A stretch of DNA of 64,000 nt from Cyprinodon diabolis (lineage: Eukaryota > Chordata > Actinopteri > Cyprinodontiformes > Cyprinodontidae): the NCBI GenBank assembly GCA_030533445.1, contig CM060076.1, forward strand, positions 12,564,501 through 12,628,500, written 5' to 3'. The position numbers and the translations under genes are program-made. Of the stretch, positions 32,411-43,938 are shown piece by piece. Under the pieces are notes generated by a model. That model searched no databases and was not told the DNA's origin. It saw nothing but the letters and a program-made list of their open reading frames with translations. Position 1 is the first letter of the stretch. Each line of letters starts with the position of its first letter.

Positions 32411-35029
32411 ACAATAGAACAAAGTAAACACTATCAGTACAGTGTGTTTCATGCATACAGCATTGCTTTGTTTTAACATGAACATCTGATGATTTTTCTG
32501 TAGCTATAGTAGACTGTACCTCTTAAAACTATAGGAACTGAACTAAATAGTATGGAAACATTTAAGGCTTTTACAACATCAGCATAATTAGATTCTAGGA
32601 ACAACCCATTGTTTTTAGAGGTAACGCAGGGATTTATCTCTATTTGTGAGTGGATTGATGGTGCAGCCCCACAAACCCAGTGCTGAAAGAAATGACTCAT
32701 CAAATGCTTCAAGTTCTTGGATAGGAGAACAATATGTTCCCCAGTGTTAAATTTAGTAATTATTGCATAGAGTGTTAAGGAACATTTTTATGTTGGCAAA
32801 GTATTTTGGCTATTGTTATCCAACTTAATGGTTTTAAATTAAGTACCTTTTTATGAAGCGCCTTGTTAACTCCAAGTTTTTAAAGAAATCTTGTGTTGTA
32901 AAAACAAAAAAGAAAGCTAAGGATGTTGAAATTAATGCCATTCTGTATAGAAAATGTTAAAATTTGGGGCATTGAAATGGTGCAACAGTGTAATGTAAAG
33001 ACACTTTGCTAAACCAGTTATGTCTGTAAGGAGAGAGAGAGAGAAAAAAAACCTTTTCTATTGTAACCTCCATATAGTGCTGAGCTCATTCTTGTGTGCT
33101 CAGCCTACCACAGTGAGCCAACTGTTTGCCTGGCAATTTACAAAGAAAAATACAAAAAACCCAGTGATTTACACTTCTTGCATCAAACTTAAAGCCTTAA
33201 AGCCTGACAGGATTTTGTTTGCTGTGAGTGGGGATACTGCTCAGCCTAAGAACATGTTACTTTCTATGTGAAAAAGGAACAAAAATCCTAGCGAGAACAA
33301 ACAATTTGGGAAGACAAAAGATCTTTTTAGTGAACATGAAAATTTGGGCTGATATAAACAACAACTTGCCACCCTCTTGTACCATGTAAATGACTCAAAG
33401 ATTTTAGCTATAAAAACTTAGAACACCTGGGTTTTTGTGCTATGACTATGGTTAGACACAGTCTGTTAAATAGTTATCATTTCAATGGAAGTACTCCGAG
33501 TTACATGTACTAATATGAATCAGTCCATTAGCCTAACTTTTGATTTATACAGCTGCTGCATTTGAGAACTAAAATGTCAGCTATCACTTTATTATGCTTT
33601 ATTATCAAACAGGTATTGCTGACTGAGAAAGGAATTTATTATAGAAGTAGTAATGCTATTGTATGAGAGTGTAATAAAACCATTCCTTACCTTTGGCATC
33701 TACCATATGGAGTTCACATTTCTGAAGTGATAGCTCTGCATTCACTCCACGCACATCAAAAAAGGATCTAGGCTGCATTATTTTTTAAAGTGAGTTGCTC
33801 TGAAACCATCTCTTCTGTACAACAGCTTTCTACTTGTTCATTCAAGACACAGACTATGCCATTTGGAGTACCATAGTACCAATGTGTTGTTCCATTCAGA
33901 TCACATTTAAAAAAGAACGAAAAGCTGAAGTCGGTTTTGATGGTTTTATTTTTTTCTCAAACGGTTTTCATTAAAAGAAAAACGTTTAACATGAAGTTAC
34001 ATTATTCTTTCAAATTTCTTAAGATTTTCATACATAGACTCAAAACTGGCTGTTGATGAAACAGACCGTCAATCTCGCTTTTACATGTGATCTCTTTTGC
34101 AAATAAAGAAATTCATTTAAACTACACTCTTGACAAGCTACTTATCTGTCATCATCATGTTATCAGAAACTTAGCCGTGCACGTGCAATTACTTGTATGC
34201 ATAAACTTGTTTTCATTTTATGTTAGTTGTTGAGGTAAGAGTGTACAAGATTAAATAGGAAGAGTGAAGTATAAATTTCTATTTTGACAGGACAACATAC
34301 ACCAAGGTGTGATTCCAGCTCCCTTTGAGGTACAGTAAGAGGAAAAACTGGGGACAAATGTCTTTACATGACAGTACAGGAACAAAACTGCTTTGAAATA
34401 TCAGACAGGGTTGCCTTAAATTAGGCATAGAACTTATTGACTAATGATAGACCCATCAACATTTTGTTTTTGGCAGTATCAAATGCTGTACAAATGTTGT
34501 TAACCTGTTGATAAACAATAGCTGAAGAAGATTAACAGTACTTGACAAGTAGAGACATGAGGATGGGTACGTTGCTGTTAGAAATACGTTCAGGGACAAA
34601 AAATAAACAAATACCTACTACTTGTTTGACAGCTTAAATCATAATCTTACAGAAATGATATATCACCCCTCACATAAACCACCTGCTTTGAGAAAAAGAT
34701 ATGACTGACTAAATCAGGATTTATGTTTTGAAAAACTTTCCCTATGATGAATAATGCACAAACCTTCTAAACTAAGATAAAATGACATCAACAGCTCACT
34801 AATGAAGGAAAACGTATTTCTGCCAAAGAACTGCAGATAACGATCAGGACTTGGATAGCTTTTTTTCTTGGAGCAGTGCCATGCCTGAAGGTTTAGCAAA
34901 TTAGTGCCTTAGATAGATTTTTTTCTGACCATGAGAATTGTCACCCATTGTCACTCATTTCCACATACACGCCTTTAGACAAATTAAAGGTTAAAGGAAG
35001 TTTGTTTGAGGTAGTCTTTTTTTCTCACG
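32411..35029. other. no recognised feature
   Basis: About 2.6 kb of AT-rich sequence with no repeat end, exon or structured RNA that I can recognise. Confidence 0.45.
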
Positions 35030-35298
35030 TATACAGTTCTGATCAGGTCCTGTTTGGACCTGTTCACTTCCTGTTTGGATTAACTGACTGTGCAGCTGCT
35101 GCAGCTGTCCAGAGGAACTCCATCTGAAGTTAAGTTATTTTCTCTGTGATATCTCTGTATCTAAGTAACTCTAACTGACTAGTTTAAAACATAGCACCTT
35201 CTGCTGCACTTTTCTACTGAGCACTTGTCAGTTTCACACGGTTTTATTTCTGATAGCAAGGAGTAGCTAGCCTAGGCTAGCGCTAGCTTAGCATTGCT

Positions 35299-36153
35299 AT
35301 GGCTTCTCTTTCTCCCTCCCTTGACTCTCTTCCTTCTGCCTCTCCTCTCTCCTGCTCTCTGTGTCAGATGTTCAGTTATTCCTCTGCCTCCTTTAGTGAT
35401 AATGGGATGTGTAATAAGTGTAGTATTTTTGTAGCTTTGGAGGCGAGGGTGTCAGAGTTAGAATCCAGGCTTCAGGCTGTTGAACATCCAGGAGTTAAAG
35501 TAGGCCCCCCACGTAGCTGTCCTCCAAAAGTGCCTGAGCAGCCAGGTGATTGGATAACTGTACGCAGAAAGCGTAGTCGGGGATCTCTGCCCACTGGTCA
35601 CCACCAACCCGTTCACGTTTCTAACCGGTTTTCCCCACTCAGTGACACACCCACTGAAAAGCCCACTCTGGTGATTGGCAGCTCCATAGTCAGAAACGTG
35701 GCATTAGAGACACCAGGGACCATAGTCAAATGTTTGCCGGGGGCCAGAACGGGCGACATCAAATCCTACCTGAAACTACTGGCTAAGGATAAGGTTAAAT
35801 ACAGTAAGATTGTTATTCACGCTGGTGGTAATGACACCCGGTTACGCCGATCGGAGGTCACTAAAATTAGTGTTGCTTCAGTGTGTAAGTTTGCCAAAAA
35901 AATGTCGGACTCCGTAATTTTCTCTGGTCCCCTCCCTGATCTGACCAGTGATGACATGTTTAGCCGCATGTCGTCATTCAACCGCTGGTTGTCTAGGTGG
36001 TGTCCTGAAAACAACGTGGGCTACATTAATAATTGGCAATCCTTTTGGGGAAAGCCTGGTCTGATTCGGAGAGACGGCATCCATCCCACTTTGGATGGTG
36101 CAGCTCTTCTTTCTAGGAATCTGGCCACATTTATTAGTCCTCCAAAACCCTGA
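35299..36153 (+). CDS. L2 ORF1 protein with SGNH esterase domain
   Basis: An intact 284-codon frame. Residues 19-41 carry two CxxC pairs (C19/C22 and C38/C41) that could bind zinc. A short coiled coil follows ([16 protein letters not shown], 47-62), then a basic linker. From about residue 122 there is an SGNH-hydrolase/esterase domain: GSSIVRN with the nucleophile Ser (127-133), the Asn block HAGGND (174-179) and the C-terminal DGIHP with Asp259 and His262. Esterase-type ORF1 proteins are known from CR1/L2 LINEs; they bind RNA and lipid membranes, but their exact role is open. All catalytic positions are preserved, so this copy may encode an active ORF1p. The ATG at 35,299 is the first in the frame. 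Confidence 0.93.
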   Translation: MASLSPSLDSLPSASPLSCSLCQMFSYSSASFSDNGMCNKCSIFVALEARVSELESRLQAVEHPGVKVGPPRSCPPKVPEQPGDWITVRRKRSRGSLPTGHHQPVHVSNRFSPLSDTPTEKPTLVIGSSIVRNVALETPGTIVKCLPGARTGDIKSYLKLLAKDKVKYSKIVIHAGGNDTRLRRSEVTKISVASVCKFAKKMSDSVIFSGPLPDLTSDDMFSRMSSFNRWLSRWCPENNVGYINNWQSFWGKPGLIRRDGIHPTLDGAALLSRNLATFISPPKP

Positions 36154-39100
36154 CCACCCAGGGTGCAGACCAGGAAGCAGAGTTGTAGTTTAACACACAT
36201 CTCTGCAGCTTCTCTACTGTTACCCACTCTTTACTCCATCCAGACAGTGTCTTGCCCACGACCAAAATCTAATAAATTAGCAAAGATTCCCAAAGGAGTA
36301 AATCATGATAATCTAATTAAAATCAAAATAACTCCAATTGGGGAAAAAGTTAAAACGATTAAATGCGGTCTGTTTAACATAAGATCGCTTTCCTCTAAAA
36401 GTCTGCTAGTTAATGACTTGATTTGTGATAATCACATTGACTTGTTTTGCCTTACAGAAACCTGGCTGCAGCAAGAGGATTATGTGAGCATAAATGAGGC
36501 AACTCCTTCAACCTATTTAAATTTTCACATACCCAGAAGATCTGGGCAAGGAGGAGGAGTAGCAACAATCTTCCAGTCTGACTTACTGATTACTCCCAAA
36601 ACAGTTAATACCTACAACTCTTTTGAACATTTAACCCTTAATTTCCCTCATCCAAATTTCAAGGCAAGAAAACCTCTTCTTTTTGTAACTTTGTATCGTC
36701 CGCCAGGTCCTTACTCTGAATTTCTAGATGAGTTTTCAGAGTTCCTTTCTGATTTGGTATTAAATACTGACAGGGTCATCATAGTGGGAGATTTTAACAT
36801 CCATGCTGACATTGAAGGCGATAGCTTAAGAGCAGCCTTTAATGCTATCTTAGACACTATTGGCTTTGTTCAAAATGTGAATAGTCCCACACATTCTCAT
36901 CTTCATACTTTGGATCTTGTGCTGACATACGGCATAGAATGTGAAGAAATAACAGTATTTCCTCACAACCATGTCCTCTCTGACCACTTTCTAATAACCT
37001 TCAGGATTACTTTAACAGAGTTCTCCTCCCCCAAAAGAAGGTTCAATTTTAGTAGATCTTTATCAGATAGTGCAGTTATAAATTTTAAAGAATCTGCTTC
37101 ACTTTCTCTCTCCTCTGTGTCGCTGAGCAGTGCTGCAGAGTGCAAAAGCATAGCTTATTGCCCTTCACAGGTTGATGATTTTGTTGATGGGGTTGCTAGT
37201 TCTCTGCGTACTGCCTTAGACAACGCAGCTCCCTTGAAAATGAAAACCGTTGAAAATAGAAAGCTTGCTCCTTGGTTTAATGCAGAGCTGCGTACTTTGA
37301 AGCAAAATGCTAGGAAACTGGAGAGAAAATATCGCTCCACAGGCCTGCAGGAGTCCTTCCTGGTCTGGAAAAGTGGTTTACTGCTGTAGTAAGGACCCTT
37401 TGTAAAGCAAGAGCAGCATACTTCTCCTCATTAATAGAGGAGAATAAGAATAATCCTAGATTTCTTTTTAATACAGTTGCCAAACTCACCCAGAGCCATA
37501 GCTCTGTTGAACCGTCCATTCCACCTGCTCTTAGCAGCAATGATTTTATGGGATTCTTTATAAATAAGATTGATCTTATTAAAAATAAGATCATAAGCAC
37601 TCCTCTATCCGCAATTGTACCTGAGGTAGTCATGGAATCTGAACCGGGTTTAGACTGCTTTGATCCAGTTGAACTTTCTGAATTAGCAGGGTTGTTGTCT
37701 TCATCTAAGCCTTCAACTTGTATGTTAGATCCAGTTCCAACCAGGTTATTTAAGGAGGTATTCCCTTTGATCTCCTCCTCCATTTTAGATGTGATTAATC
37801 TATCTCTGTTACAGGGATATGTACCTAAAGCTTTTAAGGTTGCTGTAATTAAACCTCTGCTTAAGAAACCGTCTCTTGACCCAGGTGACTTGGTTAATTA
37901 TAGACCTATATCCAATCTTCCTTTCTTATCCAAAATTCTTGAGAAAGTAGTTGCCAAACAAGTTTGCGACCACTTACACCATAATGAACTTTTTGAAGAG
38001 TTTCAGTCTGGCTTTAGAGCTCATCATAGCACTGAAACAGCTCTGGTGAAAGTCACTAATGATATTCTCATGGCCTCAGATAATGGACTTGTATCTGTGC
38101 TCGTCTTTTTGGATCTTAGTGCTGCATTTGATACAGTTGACCATAATATTCTTTTAGAAAGACTTGAATATTTTGTTGGAATTAAAGGAACAGCACTAGA
38201 CTGGTTTAAATCTTATCTATCTGATCGAATTCAGTTTGTTTATGTTAATGATAGATCTTCAACACGCTCAAAGGTTACCTGTGGAGTACCACAGGGATCA
38301 GTGCTAGGACCAATTCTCTTTACTTTATACATGCTCCCAATTGGTAGAGTTATTAGACAGCATGGGATTAATTTCCACTGTTATGCTGATGATACCCAGC
38401 TATATCTGTCTATAAATCCAGATGAAGCTAACCCATTACATAGATTACAGGCATGTCTTGAAGACATAAAAACCTGGATGACTCTTAACTTTCTGCTTCT
38501 GAATGCAGACAAAACAGAAGTTATAGTCTTTGGACCAGAGTCTCTGAAAAAGAAGCTGATTAGCCAGTCACTTCATTTGGATGGGATTAAACTGATTTCA
38601 GATAATAAAGTAAAAAATCTTGGTGTTATTTTTGATCAGGACCTGTCATTTAAATCCCAGATCAAAGAGGTTTCTAGAATTTCCTTCTTTCATCTGAGGA
38701 ACATTGCAAAAATTAGAAATCTCCTGTCCAGGGGTGATGCTGAGAAACTACTCCATGCATTTGTTACTTCAAGGCTGGACTATTGTAATTCTTTACTATC
38801 AGGACGTCCACAAACTGTAGTTAAAAGCCTTCAGCTGATCCAAAATGCTGCAGCCAGAGTTCTGATGAAAATTAAAAAGAGAGATCATATCTCTCCTATC
38901 CTGGCTTCTCTTCATTGGCTTCCTGTTAAATCAAGAATAGAATTTAAAATCCTCCTTCTCACATATAAAGCCTTAAATGGCCAAGCTCCATCTTATATCA
39001 GAGATCTGATTGTTCCTTATGTTCCTAACAGAGCACTTCGCTCTCAATCTGCAGGTTTACTAGTGGTTCCTAGAATTTCTAAAAGTAGAATGGGAGGCAG

Positions 39101-39224
39101 ATCTTTTAGTTATCAGGCTCCTCTCCTGTGGAACCAACTACCAGTTTTAGTCCGTGAGGCAGACACCCTGTCTACTTTTAAGGCTAGGCTTAAAACTTTC
39201 CTTTTTGATAAAGCTTATAGTTAG
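36154..39224 (+). pseudogene. L2 ORF2: AP endonuclease and reverse transcriptase, one frameshift
   Basis: ORF2 continues in the ORF1 frame directly after the UGA at 36,151-36,153. The endonuclease half (to 37,389) shows [32 protein letters not shown] and LSDHF in order. Near 37,360-37,375 an A-run has changed by one base, giving a TAG at 37,387. The protein then resumes in the next frame with [18 protein letters not shown] and runs to 39,224. RT motifs: [56 protein letters not shown] and the catalytic YADD (38,382-38,393). The C-terminal part has [17 protein letters not shown] and [14 protein letters not shown]. Total about 1,020 codons, a normal length. No in-frame ATG precedes the endonuclease domain. 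Confidence 0.93.
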
Positions 39225-39943
39225 GGTGGCTCAGGTTATCCTGAGCTGTCTTTAAAGTTATGCTGCTATAGGCTTAGACTTTTGGAGGACATAGGGACCC
39301 CCATTTCATCATTCTGCTTCATTCTCTCTCTGTTCTCCTATTCTGCAGAATCTGTTTGTTCAATCTCTAACCTTCTGCTCTCTCTGCTTTTCCTCAGAGT
39401 AGCTTTGCTTCGTCTGTTCCTGTTTGGCTGTGACGTCATCCAGGAAAGAAACATCAGCTGTGCTGCTTCCATCAACACCCTTGTTTGTAGATGTTGGAGA
39501 TCGGCCTGTCTTCAGGTGTGGTCCTGTTTCTCTGGCCGTGGCTGGGTGGATGTGCTCTCTTCATCCTCTGGCATGGGAGCTGCCTTGGAGCTCGTCTGCC
39601 TGGCTGTGTGTTTCCTGGACAGGGCCGCCTTTTACAGCTGCTTTTGTATCTCTGCTTCTGTCTCCTTGAACCCCAGTCGGCCTCGGCAGATGGCCGCTCG
39701 CACTGAGCCTGGTTCTGCTGGAGGTTTCTTCCTGTTAAAAGGGAGTTTTTCCTCTCCACTGTCGCTACAAGCATGCTTAGTGTGAGGGATTGTATTTGAG
39801 TCAATGCAATCAACTGGTTTTCCTTAGATAGAAAACTTTGTATCAATTTGACTGTATGATCTGGTTGAACTGTAAAGTGCCTTGAGATGACATGTGTTGT
39901 GAATTTGGCGCTATATAAATAAACTGAATTGAAAATTGAATTG

Positions 39944-42849
39944 ATATTAGCATTAATTCAATATGCAAAATGTATCTTCATCTTTCTGTATTCTGGATAC
40001 AAACCTAGTAATGCATGACTGCACTGTTTTGGGTTATCGGCAGTACTACATTTTGTTAATAAAAGTATCTTGTCATGGTTTTTTGTCTGCACTAATAACT
40101 CTTAATAAAACATTAGGAATACAATCAGTGCATTTGAGATGGATAGCTTTGGGGTTTTTTGGGGGACTAATAATGCTACGAGTGTTCTTAAATTGGCCTG
40201 TTTCTGATGTTAAATCTATAATCTCTCTAAAGCAGTGTTTTTTTTTTGTTTTGTTTTTTTGCTCTGAAACATACCACATTTCCCGAAAATCTATGTAGTG
40301 CATTCTCAAGGCACATTTTATGTCTCTGAGGCACAGACTGTTTCGGTCACACACCGTGCTGTCTGTAAACACTAGCAGATGGTGGCAACAGCAAATGATG
40401 GCTGTCTGTACCCACAGATACTGTTCTGGAAGAGTCTCTGTGGCATTTCTCGGTACCTCTCTGTTCCACCCCACTGTCCTCTGTAAGCCACAGCCTCATT
40501 TGTAAAAGGAAAAAGATCTCTCTCTACACGCTGTGTTCTTCTGTAAGGATAATTAAATAAATGGGATAGATCATGTGAGCTCCCTCAATTTGATGTTGCA
40601 AGGAAGCCATGCATGCATGATTCACAGTATTATTCCAATACTGGTTTGTATATTCTGCTATATAGCTGAGCTGTCACAGCGTGCCTTGAATACACTGCTC
40701 ATTATAAAAATGAGAATTAAACCTTTGTATGTGACCTTACATTTGGCTGTGTGTCTATTTAAAAACTAATACTGCATCGGGTACAAATTTGTTACTCCAT
40801 CCTCTTTATGCGTGTGAGCTCAGAAAGACAAAGAGTCCATTGAGCTACTGCATTAGACTCCCATTATGAGCAGTAGCTCCTGTTTTTCAATGCTCCCTCT
40901 GCCTCATTATGGGCTCACATAAGATTATTGGTGACATTTAACTGTTATGCTTTGCCACTGTCCTATCCTGTCATAGCTCCCCAAGTATTATGGGCTATGT
41001 AAATAAGAAAGTTGAATGCCCCTGGTAAACTTGTATTGACCAGCCAGTGTATATATGATAAAGTGAAGTAAAATTTTTGCATACTGAAGTATTGCTAAGG
41101 GCCATTGAGGAAAAATGACTGGGTCAATCCAGAAAGTCTTTGCAATGTCTCGGATTACTGCGGCATTGGTGACCATAGAAGGTTTTTCACAGGGTGCTGA
41201 ACCCCCTGAAATTTACAAAGTTCATGGCAAAGCATTTAACACACAGGCCGATGATGACCTCAGCATTTAAGGCAAGGGAGCATAAAGCAGCGTGACATTT
41301 GTGTCTGAGACACACAACTGCCTTGCACTGCTACTGAACATGATAATTTCTCTTGTCAGGATGTGATTATCTGCTCCAGGCTCACTCAGTGTCCCCCAAA
41401 CCTCCTCCCCGCACCTCCCCAATTATGCTGCTCTAAGGGAAAAAGCTATCAGGATATAAAGGCATGATGCCAGAGCAAGTGTTTAGCCTCCTGGAAATGT
41501 GTCCTCTCATTGAAAATGGGGGAGAGGTTTTCTGTCATTCCACATTAATGATGAAAACTGGGATATTATTTAAAGACCTGGTGTTTGTTGTCCAATTACA
41601 AACCTATTGCAGTAAAAAGTAAATTGTACAAAAACTGAATGACTCAGACAACAGTGTGAAAAGACTGGCTATGCAGACCTTTCTTAGTCACCATGGCAAT
41701 TCCTTTGACACTTATCTACCATACCTTCTGCCAACATCAGTTTTACTGAATCATTTCTTTTTGTGTCTTTGCACCAATCTCACTCAGTCTCATAGATAAT
41801 TACAGAACACAGTGTTATCTATATGTATGGTAAGAGTGAATCCTTTTAGTCTGTCAGTTTTAATGTACCTTGAGTGCCTGTTGTAATTATGTTTGAGAGC
41901 TGATGTCTGGCATTAAAAAGCTGCTTAAAAGGGAACATTTACACACCTCTATGTAGTAATTGCTTACAATTATTGTAACACTTTGAACTGAAATGCACTG
42001 CTGTTTGCATCTGTGTTTCTGGGATTGTTTCGACATACTTTATAGGTTAAGGCTTGCGGGCATATCACAAAACTTAATACAGCCCCACTTTTACAAAATT
42101 TCCCTCCATGTTCAGTTTTGGGGTTTGTGTGCTCTGGAGTTTGTAGCTGGTAAAACAGAGGATATGTCAGTTCAGAGATGTGTACAATAACCAATGGCTA
42201 CTGCCCGAGGGTGGGTGACAGCTGGGCAGCCTGACAACTGAAACAAAACACCAGAGGTTGCTGAGTCTGACTCACCAAATGTGATATCAGCCTGGCTTAA
42301 AAAGAATTCTCATCCTTGCTGTGCCATTCCCTCACAGAATTTTCTCTTTCCCTTAAAGAATTGTCTTTTTTGTACACCTAACAGTATGTTTTCAACAGTT
42401 CCCTGATGTTTTTGCCAAAATTATGTCAAAGATGTTCTCTTTCACGGTAATTTTCCACACCATGCAACTGGTTCATAACTAGTAATATACTGGGCCTCAT
42501 GTAACAACATTTTGCATACTTGTAGTATAGATAGTTTTTCTCCTACAAAATCAGATTCAACCCATGTTCTTAATTTCCACATTCCACATTTGTCAAAGAA
42601 CAAAGCCTAGGTGGTGTCATGATATGAACGTAATCATGTCTTGAAGTTATAAGAGTTTCAAGCAGCTGTTGCTGTAAATCTTTTCTGATTTTCTGTCTGA
42701 TATGCTGTTGCTATAATAGCTTGATCTCCCACAGAGCTCACTTACTGCACTTTCTTTTGACAAAGTGACAATGAATTGAACCAGTGTGACTTACCAGCTG
42801 CAAGTGTGACCGAGTTGCAGAGTTCCATAATACATAAGGATGTAGCCTA
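39944..42849. other. unique sequence, no gene recognised
   Basis: I see no transposable element and no exon with convincing motifs. Parts of it, especially 40,790-41,500, are less AT-biased and look like possible conserved non-coding DNA, but that cannot be tested without an alignment. Confidence 0.4.
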
Positions 42850-43262
42850 ATAAAATGATATCATACCTGCGTCACCTCATGTCTGTAGCTAACAGTGGTT
42901 ACAACTCACGCTCTTCAAGTCGTGTTCTTTTCACTATTCCCAGGATCAACACAAACCTTGGCAAAAGATCATTTTCCTATGCAGCACCATGGTCATGGCA
43001 CAATATTCAAAACTCCCTGCAATTACGGACTCTTAGTCCACTACAGCATTTTAAATCACTATTGAAAACCGCTTGCACAGAGAATTGTAACTGTTATTCT
43101 AAAGTCTAGTTTATGATTGATTTTATTATGTTGTTTTTATGTGTTTTTATATGTCTTATTGTACTGCTGCCCCTTGGCCAGGTGTCCCTCGAAAAAGAGA
43201 ATTTATCTCAAGGGACTTCCTGGTAAAATAAAGGTTAAATAAAAAATAAAAATAAATAAATA
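42850..43262 (+). mobile_element. LINE 3' end with C-terminal codons
   Basis: An open frame to 43,109 reads SRVLFTIPRINTNLGKRSFS, YAAPWSW and LSPLQHFKSLLKT, the C-terminal signature of a CR1/L2-superclade LINE. It is followed by a 3' UTR with 'tggccaggtgtccctcgaaaaagag' split by few changes and a tail of 'ataaaggttaaataaa' plus AAATA repeats. Only the last 80 or so codons are present, so it is a strongly 5'-truncated insertion. Confidence 0.8.
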
Positions 43263-43424
43263 AAAATGGACAACCACCTCTTAATAACAACAGACATTTA
43301 GTGAAAAATTAGGTTTGGGAAACAGCTGACTGATTGTTCAAGAGTCATACATCAGGTCTGGAGCACTTGTAAAATGTCTCTGTACCTGAGAGAAAATAAG
43401 AAAAAGAACAAAAATGGTAAATGC

Positions 43425-43933
43425 TGTCAGGATTTGGTTGTGGTTTGAGCACCCAGAGGCAAGGAGGCAGAGTTGAGTTGCTTGATGATTTAATGAACTG
43501 TTAACAGACAACAGAGGCAGGAATCCAAAAATCCAAAAAGTCAAACGTGAAAAAAGTCAAACAAACCAGAAACCATGGATACATCAGGGGAACAAAACAT
43601 TTTGACGAGGAAGACTCAGTGAGACGGAGTTGGAGGAAGTTAGACGTGTAACCAGCACAGAGGAACTGCACAAGGAGTGTATTTATGGGAGACTGAACAA
43701 AGAGGGGACTAACGAGCTGATTGGGAGCAGGTGTGAACAGAGCAGACAGGAAAGGAGCTAGGGAAAAAGGAGAACACAAGAGGGCAGCAGAGGACCACAA
43801 ATAAAAATCTGAAAACTGAAAAAATAACCAGAGAACACAACAAAATAAGAATTAAACCACTAAAACTAGAAAACATGGAGCAAAGTAAAACTGAATACTC
43901 AAAAGAAAACATAACAGAACCAAGACTGTGACA
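43425..43933 (-). repeat. solo LTR, 509 bp
   Basis: The unit is flanked by perfect 5-bp duplications AATGC (43,420-43,424 and 43,934-43,938) and has TG...CA ends (TGTCAGGATT and CTGTGACA on the plus strand). On the minus strand it has a TATA-like 'cccataaatacactcc' and a polyadenylation-like 'ttcattaaatcat' near the end. It has no coding potential. The size of the duplication and the layout point to a Ty3/gypsy LTR left by recombination. The repeat at 10.3 kb is a diverged relative. Confidence 0.88.
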
Positions 43934-43938
43934 AATGC

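Larger units (their letters stand above)
35030..39943 (+). mobile_element. L2-type LINE, nearly full length
   Basis: A 4.9-kb non-LTR retrotransposon with 5' UTR (from roughly 35,030), ORF1 (35,299-36,153), ORF2 (36,154-39,224) and a 720-bp 3' UTR ending in ATTGA repeats instead of poly(A), as is usual for the L2/CR1 group. ORF2 carries an apurinic endonuclease and a reverse transcriptase, and shows one frameshift. Further copies of its 3' UTR lie at 651-1305 and 19,807-19,893. The 5' UTR has a palindromic GCTAG/CTAGC-rich patch just before the ORF1 start. The 5' edge is an estimate. Confidence 0.93.

Noticed and set aside
39282..39785. 167-codon frame after L2 ORF2, also open in the 0.9-1.3 kb copy
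   Set aside because: It is 3' UTR. Two different frames are open in both copies, which points to base composition, and the peptide is Ser/Leu/Cys-rich without a known domain.
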